A DNA stretch of 64,000 nucleotides, taken from NCBI GenBank assembly GCA_963575745.1, contig CAUYUJ010005625.1, forward strand, positions 476,205-540,204, written 5' to 3'. This stretch comes from Prorocentrum cordatum (taxonomy: Eukaryota; Sar; Dinophyceae; Prorocentrales; Prorocentraceae). The notes below the pieces were generated by a model, which searched no databases, was not told where the DNA came from, and was given only the letters and a program-made list of their open reading frames with translations. Below are positions 1 to 10,244 of the stretch, in pieces. Position 1 is the stretch's first letter; every line of letters begins with the position of its first letter. A program made the position numbers and the translations under genes.

Positions 1-1
1 C

Positions 2-376
2 GGCTTCCGTACTCGGTGGAATCATTTGCTTTCGGCCCTGGGCGTCCCTCTTGCCAAAGCGGGTCAGGGGCTCAACCTGACGCCCGCATGTCTGCGGGGC
101 TCTGGCGCAACAGACTTCTATATCGCTACGGAAGACGTCCCTCGCGTCTTCTGGCGGGGGCGTTGGCGTCAGGCTTCCAGTGCTGAGCGCTACCTGCAAG
201 CCGCCGCCGCTTCCACAGTTCTTGCTGCGCTGCCCGTGCCCGCACGGGCGCGGATCCTGTTCTTCGCCACCGCCAGCGACCGCCTTGTCGCTTCATTTCT
301 CCAAGTCGGCCCCGCCGCTTGGCCTGCCCTACTTGCGGCCGCCCGCCGAAACCTTGTCACTTCGCAAGGTCCTTGA
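2..376 (+). CDS. Tyrosine recombinase-like protein, C-terminal part (5' cut by window edge)
   Basis: The frame is open from the window edge to a TGA at 374-376 (124 residues) with no convincing internal start, so the N-terminal part lies outside the window. Around residues 26-40 it reads LTPACLRGSGATDFY, the R-x-GGAT-like box that carries the first catalytic Arg. Around residues 50-66 it reads FWRGRWRQASSAERYLQ, the RGRW...Y block of tyrosine recombinases with the nucleophile Tyr (about Y64). A helical Ala/Leu-rich tail follows. This architecture is common in dinoflagellate recombinase-type mobile elements (Crypton/DIRS-like) and is known to catalyse DNA strand exchange. The Gly-Ser-Gly in place of Gly-Gly and the missing N-terminus leave activity open. 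Family call fairly sure; element type not determined. Confidence 0.72.
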   Translation, partial: GFRTRWNHLLSALGVPLAKAGQGLNLTPACLRGSGATDFYIATEDVPRVFWRGRWRQASSAERYLQAAAASTVLAALPVPARARILFFATASDRLVASFLQVGPAAWPALLAAARRNLVTSQGP

Positions 377-387
377 GCACGGGTATG

Positions 388-545
388 GCTGCCTCGCCGT
401 CGTCGGCGAGCAGGCGGTCTCCCCCGCCTGACGCGCGGCGCCCCGGCACGAGCGCGCGGGACGGGCCTGCCCATTTTGGGCCGCCCCGCGCGCGCGAGCC
501 GCGGCCGCGCTCGGAGACAGCTCGCTAGCGCGCGAGCGGGAGAAT
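388..545. repeat. 158-bp perfect direct duplication, copy 1
   Basis: Identical base for base to 634-791, with an 88-bp Y-rich spacer between. GC-rich, ending in a small palindrome around CTCGCTAGCGCGCGAG. It lies just downstream of the recombinase fragment. The absence of divergence implies a recent event or gene conversion. Confidence 0.95.
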
Positions 546-633
546 GCCTCTTCTATTCTCTGTGAGCAAGCTCCTGCTGTCTCCGCAGCTTCTCTGCCCC
601 CCTCCCTCCTCTCCCAATCTAAGGCTGATGGGC

Positions 634-791
634 GCTGCCTCGCCGTCGTCGGCGAGCAGGCGGTCTCCCCCGCCTGACGCGCGGCGCCCCGGCACGAGCG
701 CGCGGGACGGGCCTGCCCATTTTGGGCCGCCCCGCGCGCGCGAGCCGCGGCCGCGCTCGGAGACAGCTCGCTAGCGCGCGAGCGGGAGAAT
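634..791. repeat. 158-bp perfect direct duplication, copy 2
   Basis: Second copy of 388-545. It runs directly into the (TCC)n tract of a truncated U element. Confidence 0.95.
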
Positions 792-945
792 CCTCCTCCT
801 CCTCTTCCTCCTCCTCCTCCTCCTCCTCCTCCTTCTCCTCCTCCTCCTCTCCTCCTCCTCCTCCTCCTCCTCCTCCTCCTCCTCCTCCTCCTCCTCCTCC
901 TCGGGTCGCCTACGGCCCCGTGGGAAACCGTGCAGCTGGGGAGGA
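787..945 (+). mobile_element. Element U, truncated copy: (TCC)n plus 3' terminal repeat
   Basis: TCC tract followed by GGGTCGCCTACGGCCCCG, the 3' terminal inverted repeat seen in the complete U copies at 5.1, 15.7 and 40.4 kb. The 5' terminal repeat is missing; the 158-bp duplication abuts instead. Sequence 930-1020 has G/C-ending codons in + frame and could be exon, unproven. Confidence 0.6.
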
Positions 946-1020
946 GGGCCGCGTCGCGGCGGCAGGACCGACGAGCACGGGAGCTGGCAGGTGGGCGACG
1001 CAAACAAACGGGTTCGACTG

Positions 1021-1251
1021 GTGATCGTTTTTTTATTCCTTGTTTTGCCGAGAGGCGCGGGCCCTCGCCCCCCCCCTCCCCTCCCTGGAGTAGATCTCGG
1101 CTGTTTTCGGCGCCTGTTTCGAGCAGGTGGGGTCTCCCCTCTTAGGACGCGCTGTCGCGAACAGTCGCGCTAAGCAGAGGTCCAGATCCAGACCACCCCC
1201 CTTTCCCCCCTCTTCGCTCCATGTCGAAACGCCGAATAAGAAAACGCTCAC
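1021..1251 (+). mobile_element. Element A copy 1 (TIR element, 231 bp)
   Basis: Starts GTGATCGTTTTTTTATTC and ends GAATAAGAAAACGCTCAC, near-perfect terminal inverted repeats. The core has a C-rich tract and the conserved CAGTCGCGCTAAGCAGAGGT. CTG is present on both sides, consistent with a 3-bp target duplication. Other copies: 5893-5990, 20345-20582, 46144-46375. Confidence 0.7.
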
Positions 1252-1404
1252 CTGCGCCGACATTCGCAGGCTGCCCGCGTAAGGGCGCGCATAAGCGCCC
1301 TCGCTTCCAATAGAGCATGCCTCGTCGGCGGCCCGCAAGCCACCGGGTAAGGTCGCTATGTCGCTGTGTCATCTCGCATAAGGCGCGTTTCTTTTCGTCG
1401 CTCA
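1252..1404 (+). repeat. Dispersed repeat B copy 1
   Basis: About 150 bp beginning CTGCGCCGACATTCG with a GCGTAAG...GCGCCCTCG core, ending near GTCGCTCA. Shared with 22664-22800, 24274-24426 and 27335-27470. Here it directly follows element A and ends at a pyrimidine-rich CAG before an exon-like segment. Confidence 0.6.
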
Positions 1405-1405
1405 G

Positions 1406-1486
1406 GTGGTGCCGGGTTCGGAGAAGACCCAGGCCCTCGCGGCGGCGGGGTTGGGGCGGCGCGGGCACGATTGTGCGTTGTCTAGG
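1406..1486 (+). CDS. Candidate internal exon, 27 codons, unknown function
   Basis: Preceded by a pyrimidine tract and CTCAG, followed by a GTGGGT donor. It contains 27 codons in phase 0, almost all ending in G or C, reading VVPGSEKTQALAAAGLGRRG and onward. No family recognised. The A+B repeat pair immediately upstream would form a GT...AG intron (1021-1405), which is suggestive only. Confidence 0.3.
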
Positions 1487-1559
1487 GTGGGTGGCTAGGT
1501 TCCGATTCTACAGGCTTACGCCACATCCGCCGACCCCTATATAAGGTACTGTGCCTCCA

Positions 1560-2290
1560 GGACTGCATTTCACGAGGCTTGTCCGCATCATGACACGGTG
1601 CTCGACATCGTTCCTGTTGCTTCGTTGCTGTTATCGTGCCTCTTGGTGCTCTTTTGTGGCCTCTTGGTGGCATCTTGGCCTGTCCGCAGGCCATATCCGG
1701 CCGCCTCGAGGCATCGTGGGCCAAGTTTTGGGGCCTCTTTGGGGCTTCCTGGGGGCTTCTTGGATACCTTTGAGGTTCTTTTGGGGGTCCCTCAGGGCCT
1801 CTTGGGCTGTTCTTGGGGCAGGCTTGGGGCGTCTTGGGGCCGAAGGCTCGAACAGGTGTCGTCTTGGGGCCGTCTGGGGGCCCTCTTGGGCTGTCTTGGG
1901 GGCTTCGGGGGCTGTTGTTGGACCCTCTTCGACCCTCCTTGGGGGCCCCTGTGGCCGTCTGGGGGCGATATTGAAGGTTTTTTTGCCCGTCTGGGACGTT
2001 GGGAATGGGACGATTTTTGTTTCTTGGGACCCTTTTGGGGCGCATGTTGGGGGCCTTTTGGGGCGTCTTGGCAGCTTCGGAGGCCGCCTGGAGGCCATCG
2101 TGGGCGTCCAGGGCCATATTTCGGCGAATCGTGGCCCCCTGGGACCGTCTGGGGAGCGTTCTGGTGCCTTCATGGCCAGTTTTGGAACCCTCCGCTCCCC
2201 CGTGACGCGTTCGGTCCGGGGTCGCCCGGGGCCGGGGGGGGGGGTCAAATCTCCGGTTTGGGGTCCCTTGGGGGGGGGGGTTATGGGGGG
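1560..2290 (+). repeat. Q-type degenerate minisatellite (CTTGGGGGCC)
   Basis: Irregular iterations of CTTGGGG(G)CC/CTCTTGGGC with about 10-15-nt spacing and no regular higher order. It ends in long G runs (2230-2290) with quadruplex potential. Open in several frames on both strands, so those frames are not gene evidence. The same sequence type recurs at 23.1, 24.8, 26.9, 27.4 (reverse), 43.7, 44.1 and 54.3 kb (reverse). Confidence 0.75.
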
Positions 2291-2512
2291 GGAACCATCT
2301 CATTCGCCTAGAGACCCACAAGGAGTCGGCGGACTTTTTTTCAGCATTCTCCTGTCCAGCTCACAGTGCAACCCAGGGAAGAAACTATTGATTGTTAACG
2401 CCACGCAGGGCGTAGCATGAATGATCTTCCTGTCATTCCCCTTCATCGATCCGTTCGTCACTGCAGCATTTTGGCGCGAAGCCGGTATTCTCGGGAGGGG
2501 TGAACCAGCGCT

Positions 2513-2650
2513 TTGTTTGACAACAAGATCGGGTTTGACTTCAGCCGCAATGGCTTCGAGATTGTCCTTCTATCTTGGTTTGGTCCTTGCGGCGGAGACG
2601 GTGCTCTCGATCGTTCGTCAGTTCTCAGCGATTTCCCAGACTCCGGTTGC
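2513..2650 (+). CDS. Candidate exon, unknown function
   Basis: An in-frame TGA at 2501 and an AG at 2507-2508 precede the frame. It reads LFDNKIGFDFSRNGFEIVLL and onward with RNY codon pattern (AAC AAG ATC GGG TTT GAC TTC AGC). It ends near a repeat S copy. No family recognised; strand chosen on codon pattern only. Confidence 0.3.
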
Positions 2651-2654
2651 GTTC

Positions 2655-3125
2655 CAGCGGCTGCGCCTCGCCGCGGCCGCCCTGCGGGTGGCGAGAATCG
2701 TCCCCAACGGCCGCCCGAGGCCGGATGCTTGGAGCCAGCTGGGAGGGGGCAGTGAGGAGTGGTTTTTTTCGGCCCCCGAGGGGCGGTTGTCAGGCCCTGG
2801 GACAGGGTCCAAGATGGATCGGGGGTGAACACATGCACCGGATGGACCCCGGGACAGGTTTCCAGCGGATTTGGTTGCATCCCCCCCTCCTGCTTGATTT
2901 CCTGTGGCCCGACCAGAACAGACCCCCCGGACGCCTTCAACAAGGGCCAAGGTCAGGGGGATGGGCTCAGACGGGGACGCATCGACCCCCAATCGCCCAT
3001 GGATCGCCGAAAGGGGCCCGATAAACCAGCCTGCCAGGAGCATGCGGATTCGGCATCGGGGGCCTGTCGCGGATCTATCGGCGACGTATCGCCGATTCCA
3101 TGTCGACGCTGTCCCTCCTGAGCCA
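2655..3125 (+). repeat. Dispersed repeats S and L, copy 1
   Basis: S (2655-2745) begins GCTGCGCCTCGCCG; L (2958-3125) carries CGCATCGAC...ATCGCC...CGGCGACGTATCGCC. The S-L order is also present at 33477-33760. L alone lies inverted at 17612-17757, and S alone at 18524-18605. Confidence 0.55.
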
Positions 3126-3189
3126 GCTGCCCCCTCGCCGTGGCCCCTCACGGGAGCAGCATGCCGATCCGTGGCCCCCCTTGGAGAGG

Positions 3190-3330
3190 GAGGCACGCTT
3201 GCCCGCGCACTCGTGCTCTGCTGCGGTTCCTGCGCGGGTTACCACAGATGCCCGCGCTCATTGTGTGCCCAGGCGCGTTTCTTCGCTGATGTGTTGTCCA
3301 ATCGTGTCACACGTGGGTGTGTGTGTGTGT
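3190..3330 (+). CDS. Weak exon candidate, Cys-rich
   Basis: Frame reading LCCGSCAGYHRCPRSLCAQA with mainly G/C third positions, ended by a TG dinucleotide run at 3315. No family recognised and no clear splice sites. Reported because the stretch between repeat L and element K otherwise holds nothing. Confidence 0.2.
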
Positions 3331-3424
3331 GTGAATGTGCGTGCCAATTCGTCACCCGTATTGTATTCTGCCGCGCAACGGAAGCCTTATCCAGGCTTGC
3401 GATGTGCTGGTGTCCGAGTTGCTA

Positions 3425-3721
3425 CACAGCCGTGACACAACAGTTTCTTCAATTTGCTATGATGAAGATCTCCCCCATCCCTCTCAATATTCTTAACATG
3501 ACATGATGCTGGGTCATTCGGCGGAGTAGTTTCCGATCCCGGGGACGTTAACAACTCTGTTACCCCAAAACGGGATCGGAAATTACTCCGCGCCAAGCCA
3601 TATAATTACCGAGCGGGATGCGATTGCGCGCGGAGTAGTTTTAGTAAAACTACTCCGAACTATTCCGCACGACCGCGTCATTCCAAAAGGCAAATTGAAA
3701 GAAACTTTCGTCACGGCGATG
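3425..3721. mobile_element. Element K copy 1: Tc1/mariner-like MITE
   Basis: 297 bp flanked by TA on both sides (3423-3424, 3722-3723). Terminal inverted repeats share GCCGTGAC, AGTTTCTT and CAATTTG in that order. Internal palindromes around CGGAGTAGTTTCCGATCCC. Second copy at 41373-41668, over 90% alike by eye. No transposase frame, so non-autonomous; TA duplication and CA-start are typical of Tc1/mariner (inference). Confidence 0.75.
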
Positions 3722-3779
3722 TAGTTCCGCAGAAAATCAGCTTACAGGTGCGACTCATTGTATCAGGACGGGGTTGTGC

Positions 3780-3905
3780 TCAGTGCGTTATTAGTTTCAG
3801 ACGCGTGTTCCACTGGGGCTCCCAATCGGTGAACACAGCATACGAGTCGGTGTGCGTGCTGATGTCGCCTGCAGGACAACTTGCTTCCCACTGCTGCTCA
3901 ATGGC
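3780..3905 (-). CDS. Candidate terminal exon, unknown function
   Basis: Minus-strand frame reading EQQWEASCPAGDISTHTDSY and then AVFTDWEPQWNTRLKLITH, stop at 3780-3782, with good third-position bias. A GAGCAG acceptor is possible at its 5' end. Lies just beside element K. No family recognised. Confidence 0.3.
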   Translation of the reverse strand, partial: AIEQQWEASCPAGDISTHTDSYAVFTDWEPQWNTRLKLITH

Positions 3906-4231
3906 AGCAGGCGTGCCTCTGGCTGTGCCAGAGGACAGGGTGGGGCTCCTCGTTCCCCCCTCTGCCCTCGTTCGGTGGCTCACCGGTGGGGTCCTGAGGG
4001 AGGGTGTCCCGAGGACGAGGTGCCTCAAGCAATGTGAATCCACCCTCGGAGCCCTTCCTTCGGCGGCGAGCGATGGGGGGGAAGCGCGAAGGAGACGGCC
4101 TTCTCAGCAGGCCGCGGGGCTCCTCAGAAACCTTCGCCCCTCCTGAGAGGCTTCCCGTGCCTCTGGGGAAGGCCAGGCGTAGCGAAAACTTCTCAGAAGG
4201 CTGGGGGACTCCCGAGCCTTCTGGGAAGTCA

Positions 4232-4383
4232 CCAGCCTCGAACGTATCCCTATCCCTGAGATTGACACGCCAAAAGGCGATGGCAATCCTAGGGATGCAC
4301 CCTCAGAAACTGAGGGAATCCCTAAGATCGCCATCGTGATGAGGCGATGCCGAACACAGGGATAGGGATATGTTCCAGGCTGG
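4232..4383. mobile_element. Element F copy 1 (foldback, 152 bp)
   Basis: Begins CCAGCCTCGAACGTATCCC and ends GGGATATGTTCCAGGCTGG, 24 of 26 terminal bases complementary. The inner arms also pair (GGCGATGGCAATCCTAGGGAT with its counterpart), so the whole unit folds into one hairpin. Second copy 59471-59622, about 90% identical, same length. Both borders carry GGCTGGTRA, which resembles a 5' splice site. Confidence 0.8.
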
Positions 4384-4486
4384 TAAGGAAGGCCCGCCCC
4401 CTCTCGCTCCCTCCCCGGGCCCGCCGCCGATCCCTGTCCTTCTTGGCCCCCTCCGTCGGGACCCATCCTTGGGCCACCGGCTGCTC

Positions 4487-4776
4487 AAATAAGAATAATA
4501 ATAAGAAGAATAATCATAGAACTAATAGTAGTACCACTGATAATAATAATAATAAGAATACGAATACTAATATCAATACTAATACTAATAATAATAAGAT
4601 TAGTACGAATAGTAATACTGATGATAACAAATAATGATACTAATAATAAGACTAAGAATACTACTACTAATATTAATAATGACAATACTAATACTAATAC
4701 TAATAACGATAATAGTAATAATATTAATAGTAATAATAATTATGATTATGATAATCATAATCATAATAATAATGTA

Positions 4777-4840
<64 letters not shown>

Positions 4841-4970
4841 ATCATAATAATAATAATAATAATACTAACAATAATAATAATATTAATAATAATAATAATA
4901 ATAATACGAATAATAATAATACTAATACTAATAATAATAATAATATAATAATGTTAATAATAACAATAAT
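4487..4970. repeat. AT-rich triplet array with (ACT)n core
   Basis: AAT/ACT/GAT-type triplets, with uninterrupted ACT at about 4775-4840. An isolated A/T-rich island in an otherwise GC-rich window. No gene. Confidence 0.9.
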
Positions 4971-5127
4971 GGCCACCGGCTGCTCACGGCCGGCACGCCG
5001 CGCGGCCCCTGCTCTCGCTGCCCTCGTGCTGGGCCGCTGGGGTGCGCGGCTCCTGGGCCCCTCGGCCCTCGGGGGCCGCCGCCCTGCGCGCTTCCTGGGG
5101 CCTAGACGGTGGGAGTGCGCAGCCTGG

Positions 5128-5530
5128 AGGGTTTCTCCGAAGGGCTTGGTCGACCCGTCCTCCTCCTCTCTCCTCCTCCTCCTCCTCGTCCTCCTCCTCC
5201 TCCTCCTCCATCTCCTCCTCCTCCTCCTCCTCCTCCTCTCTCCTCCTCCTCCTCCTCCTCCTCCTCCTCCTCCTCCTCCTCCTCCTCCTCCTCCTCCTCC
5301 TCCTCCTCCTCTCCTCCTCCTCCTCTCTCCTCCTCCTCTCCTCCTCCTCCTCCTCCTCCTCCTCCTCCTCCTCCTCCTCCTCCTGCTCCTGCTCCTGCTC
5401 CTCCTCCTCCTCCTCCTCCTCCTCCTCCTCCTCCACACCTCCTCCTCCTCTCTCCTCCTCCTTCCCCTTCTCGCCCTCCCCTCCTTGGGTCGCCTACGGC
5501 CCCGGGGGGGGGGAACCCGTCCAGCGCAGC
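5128..5530 (+). mobile_element. Element U copy 2: foldback with (TCC)n core
   Basis: Left terminus CTGGAGGGTTTCTCCGAAGG and GGGCTTGGTCGACCCG, then about 320 bp of TCC tract, then right terminus GGGTCGCCTACGGCCCCG. The GGGC..GGCGACCCG ends are inverted repeats. Intact copies also at 15735-16262 (inverted) and 40427-40950. Confidence 0.7.
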
Positions 5531-5749
5531 CCGTCTTCCCCCGCGATCTTCTGTCAAGGGCGCCCTCGAGGGCGCGAGGTGATTCGCGCTCGGCGCCTCG
5601 CGCTGCGGCTCCGATGCCTCCTCGTCCTCCTCCGCTTCCCTGGGGGGCGGTGCAAAAGCGCGAAGTCGTTTGCGCTTCGCGCAGCGCGGAGCGCGAAGTT
5701 AGGCGCCCTTGTTTGTCAAGGGAGGAAAGAAAACCAGCTGACATTTGCT

Positions 5750-5866
5750 GCCGGGGAGACGTGTGTGTGACTCGAGTGCGCCAGGACTCGGGTATGCCGA
5801 CGTCTTTCGGACGAGCGCGTCCTGTATTGTGACGGTCCAGGTCTCGTGGGATGTCTGCAGCGGGAG
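5750..5866 (+). CDS. Weak exon candidate
   Basis: Frame reading DSSAPGLGYADVFRTSASCI and on through VTVQVSWDVCSG with RNY codons and G/C third positions. The opposite strand is also open and protein-like here, so strand is uncertain. Followed at once by a partial element A. Confidence 0.25.
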
Positions 5867-5892
5867 CTCGCGTGAGCACGAACGCCCTGCCG

Positions 5893-5990
5893 CAGACGGT
5901 CGCGCTAAGCAGAGGTCTGGAGCCAGACCCCTCGATTCCCTCCCTCCCCTCCCCCCTCCCTTTTCCGCCCAGGAGACGCCGAGACCTGCC
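5893..5990 (+). mobile_element. Element A, partial copy
   Basis: Core only: CAGACGGTCGCGCTAAGCAG, AGGTCTGGAGCCAGACCCC and the pyrimidine tract. Both terminal repeats are lost. Confidence 0.55.
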
Positions 5991-6092
5991 CGATGCCCTC
6001 CCGGGGCGCGCTTGCTGGAAGGCCCCGCTCCTCGAGGGTGCGCCTGCTCTGCGCACCGATCTTCGCGCCTGCCGCGGCCCAGGCGCCCGGCC
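5970..6092 (+). CDS. Weak exon candidate
   Basis: Frame reading DLPDALPGRACWKAPLLEGA and onward with very high G/C third positions, opening after CGCCGAG. No family recognised. Ends where repeat C begins. Confidence 0.25.
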
Positions 6093-6097
6093 TCCAC

Positions 6098-6262
6098 GGT
6101 GCCCTGGCTTTCTAGGGCTTCGGTGGTTTTCTGCTCCGGAAGGCGTGACGTTCCCACACCCAGGAAGGCGTGACGTTCCCACACCCGAAAAAGATCCATG
6201 GACGTCCTGGGGTCTCAGGGTCGGGTCTCTTGTGGTGGGTCGGTTGTGGCCGAGCTCGTACG
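6098..6262 (+). repeat. Dispersed repeat C copy 1
   Basis: Contains TTCTAGGGCTTCGGTGGTTT and CGTGACGTTCCCACACCC, the latter in a short tandem duplication (about 25 bp) unique to this copy. Other copies at 16553-16712 and 21317-21480. Confidence 0.65.
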
Positions 6263-6603
6263 GTATACTGATCATGTGTGCGTCGGCCCCGCGAGCGCGA
6301 CGCGCGCGCTCGGGAATCCTGCAGCATAGAATAAAAGCTCCGTGGCGGGCGCTCTCTGGCCAGGCTGCTCGGGAGGCGGGCAGCGACACGCCGTCAGATT
6401 TGTGTACCGTATGCTCGCGCCGGACGTGCGCCTACGGCATCGGCACATCGTATCATCTTCGGGGGCTCGGAGGGGGAAGGGTTGCCCCAGGGCCCCGAGG
6501 TGGGGGGCGGGGGTGTTTGGAGCGGTGTCTCGCCAGCTTCGCCTTTGCCCCTGCCTGTCGCCCCGCCGAAGTGTGTGCTCCTGCGTCCCGCACCGCCCGG
6601 AAG

Positions 6604-6698
6604 GCCATCTTCAACATCGGGTCGGGCGGCCTCGTGCTGAGGGTGGTCAACTCGATCTTGGCGGGCTCAGGAGCGCGAGCCCCGTCCAGCCCTTGCCC
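6604..6698 (+). CDS. Candidate internal exon with a Gly-rich motif
   Basis: 95 nt between CCGGAAG and a textbook donor GTGAGT at 6699-6704. Nearly every codon ends in G or C. Reads AIFNIGSGGLVLRVVNSILA and on to GSGARAPSSP. The GSGGLVLRVVN stretch faintly recalls the helix of beta-hydroxyacid dehydrogenases (usually GSG...K..N), with Arg where Lys is expected; too short to assign. If read through, TGA follows at 6700. Confidence 0.42.
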
Positions 6699-6772
6699 GT
6701 GAGTCGGGGGCGGTCCAGCTGCCCCTTCTTGCAAGATTCGACGGCGCCTCGAGGGGAGAGTGAAATGATCTA

Positions 6773-7003
6773 GGCCTCCTGGCTAGGATCGGAGTAGATG
6801 GGGTCGGAGGGTCACGCCGCATCGCCGATGCATCGCCGATGCGGCTCGATGTGCAGCCCGATTTGCTTCACGTCGACGTCGCCGATGCATCGCCGACGTC
6901 GAAGATGCATCGCAGGTGCATCGCGGATGCATCGCGGATGCATCGCCGATGCATCCCCGATGCAGCGCGATCTTCCGACCCCATCTACTCCGACCCCATC
7001 TAG
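6773..7003. mobile_element. Element M copy 1: foldback with GATGCATCGCC iterations
   Basis: Ends GGAGTAGATGGGGTCGGA and TCCGACCCCATCTACTCC are inverted repeats, the right one doubled. The interior is a run of CATCGCCGATG palindromic units. A partial copy lies at 18835-18960. Confidence 0.65.
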
Positions 7004-7339
7004 GAGGCCTGTAAGTGATTGGGAGCGAGGTTTCCCAGAGGGCGGCGGGGGATTCGGAGGAGGCCTCGCAAGCGTCTCAGGAGGCTGGAGGCCTTCTGAG
7101 CCTCCTGAGAAGGCCCGGCGCCTTCTGCCATCGCCCTTGGCGTGCCGCCGCAAGAGGTCGACCCCCTCTTGGCTCACCTTTCAGGCCCCCCTCCTCCCTC
7201 CCTCCCTCCCTCCGGCCACTTGCCCGCATCTTCGAGGGGGGGAACCAGGGGGCGCCAGTGTTGGAAAGGGGGGTCGTCACGGAGGATTGCGGCCCGTGCA
7301 CGTCACGATGAGCATCGAGCTCTTTTTCCTTTGTCGTCG

Positions 7340-7545
7340 CAGGGGGCCGAGGAGGAGGAGGAGGAGGAGGAGGAAAAGGAGGACGAGGAGGAAAAGGAGG
7401 AGGAGGAGAAGGAGGACGGCGAGGTTGAGGAGTACGAGTAGGAGTAGGAGGCCGAGGCGGAGGAGGAGGAGAAGGACGAGGATGAGGAGGACGGCGAGGC
7501 GGAGGAGAGGAGTAGGAGTAGGAGAAGGAGTAGTAGGATGGCGAT
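7340..7545 (+). repeat. (GGA)n-rich tract
   Basis: Imperfect GGA/GAG triplets between an Arg/Glu-type open frame and the following GAT array. No gene. Confidence 0.85.
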
Positions 7546-7634
7546 GATGCTGCTGATGATGCTGCTGATGATTCAGATGATGACGATGATGATGTTGCTG
7601 ATGATGATGGTGGTGGTGATGATGATGCTGCTGT

Positions 7635-7678
<44 letters not shown>

Positions 7679-7850
7679 TTGATGCTGATGCTGATGTTGA
7701 TGAGGATGCTGATGTTGATGAGGATGCTGATGATGATGATTATGATGATGATGATGATGATGATGCTGATGCTGATACTGGTTCTGATGATGATAATTAT
7801 GAAAATGATGATGATGATGACGATGAGGAGGAGGAGGAAACACACGACGA
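7536..7850 (+). repeat. (GAT)n array with GCT interruptions
   Basis: Triplet array; His- and Met-rich open frames across it are artefacts of the repeat. Confidence 0.9.
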
Positions 7851-8119
7851 CGAGGAGCAGGACTAGGAGTAGAAGTAGGAGTAGGAGTAGGAATATATAG
7901 TGTGAGGAGGAGGAGGAGGACCAGTGCAAACTCAAGACGCATCAACGGTAACCGAAAACCTGGGATCATAAAGGACCCCCTGTCCCCCTCAAGCCCTGAG
8001 AGTTGATTATCCTGGACCAAGACAGAGTTTGTCGGGGGATAAGGTCGGCGAGGTCGAACTTCAATATCGCTGGGGGCAGTAATAATCGAAGTAGCGTTCT
8101 TCTTGTCCCGAGTTGGGTA

Positions 8120-8354
8120 TTAGACAGCTTACACTACTACTACTGCTGCTGCGACTATTACTCATAACACTACTTTTACATCTTCTTTGTTTACGATTAC
8201 TACTACGGCTATTATTACTACTACAACTTCTACTACTACTACTGCCATTACTACCACTGCTACAACTTCTACTATTACGATTGCTACTACTGGGGCGACC
8301 ACGATTGCTATCAGTACGACTACGTCGACGACGACTACTACTACTACTACTACG

Positions 8355-8385
<31 letters not shown>

Positions 8386-9117
8386 TTACGACCAATATTA
8401 CTTTTAGTAATACTACGACCACTACTACGATGAACACTCCTATAATTACTATTACTACTACTACCACTACCACTACCACTACCACTACTACTACTTCTAC
8501 TTCTTCTACTACTACTACTACTACTGCTACTACTTTTACGACTACGACGACTACTTCTATTATTCTTAAACGCAATATATACATACTAGCATTCTGATCA
8601 CTACTACGACTATTTCCACTACTCTTTCTACTGCTACTGCTGCTGGTCGTATTTCTATTACTGACGCTCTTACAATTTTCGGCTACGCCATGCTACATAC
8701 TGACTGCCACGTACTACATACTGCATAACCCGTACTACATACAACAGGCGACATACTACCATTACCAGTGCTAGTACTAGTATTCGTATTAGTTCTAGTA
8801 CCAATTCTACTACTACTACTACGACTACGACTACTACTACTACTACTACTACTACTATTACTACTACGATTACTAATGCTACTACCAGTGCTGCTGCTAC
8901 TACTACTACTACCACTACTACTACTACTTCTACTACGACGGCTACTACTACTACGGCTATTACTACTACTAGTACTATTACGAGTACTACTACCTCTACG
9001 ATTACTACTACTACGAGTACTATTAGTACTACTACCAGTGCTACTCGGACGAGTCCCCCTACGATTGTGCTACTACGGTTACTTCAACTACTACTACTAC
9101 TACTTTTACTACTACTG

Positions 9118-9153
<36 letters not shown>

Positions 9154-9318
9154 TGGTTACTGCTATTACTAGCACGACTACTATCACTATTTACTATTCG
9201 TACTACTTCTGCTACTTTTTCCACTACTACTACTACTGCTACTACTACTACTACGGCTACGGCTAAGACGATACTTACTACTTCTGCTAGTAGTAGTAGT
9301 ACTACTACTACTACTACG

Positions 9319-9351
<33 letters not shown>

Positions 9352-9483
9352 GCTATTATTACTACTACTACTACGACGACTACTACGACTACTACTACTA
9401 CTACTATTACTACTACTACTACTACTGCTACTACTACTACTACTATTACTACTACTACTAACTACTAATACTTACTACTACTG

Positions 9484-9518
<35 letters not shown>

Positions 9519-9693
9519 GCTACTACTCGTACTACTACTACTACGACAACGATTACTACTACTACTACTACTACGACTACTACTACTACTACTACTACTA
9601 CTACGACTACGGCTAATACTATTCCTACTACTTCTGCTACTACTACTACTGCTAGTATTACTACGACTACTACGACTACTGCTACGACTATTT

Positions 9694-9726
<33 letters not shown>

Positions 9727-9834
9727 CTACTCCTACTCCTACTCCTACTGTTACTACTACTGTTACTACTATTACTGTTACTACTACTACTACTACTACT
9801 TTTACTACTGCTACTACTACTACTACTGCTACTG

Positions 9835-9869
<35 letters not shown>

Positions 9870-9870
9870 G

Positions 9871-9904
<34 letters not shown>

Positions 9905-10080
9905 GACTACTACTACGACTCCTACTATTATTGCTACTACTACTACTACGACGACGGCGACGACTGCTACGACGACGACTGCTACGAGTACTACTGCAAA
10001 TATCCTGTTCATTCTTTTTTTTGATTTTCCTATTATTACTCCTACTACTACTACTACCACCACTACTGCTACTGCTGCCA
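8120..10080. repeat. (ACT)n arrays, almost 2 kb
   Basis: ACT with ACG/ATT/GCT variants at 8120-8580 and 8765-10080, broken at 8580-8765 by sequence holding a TACATACTG near-repeat. Valine-, Ser- and Thr-rich open frames are repeat artefacts. Nothing else is seen. Confidence 0.9.
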
Positions 10081-10244
10081 CCCCTTCCCTTCCCGAGGAG
10101 CATCAGAGGGGTTCCGAGGCTCGGCGAGGAGAACATCACATCCTTCCTCTGACGTGCGAGTTTCCGGGGCGATGAATTCATCATCCCCTCCGAACCCAGA
10201 ATGTTATTTTCCCACCTTTCATTATCAGAGATATCCGATTATTG

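Noticed and set aside
7277-10184. Long His-, Val-, Ser- or Met-rich frames
   Set aside because: Direct translations of GAT and ACT arrays.
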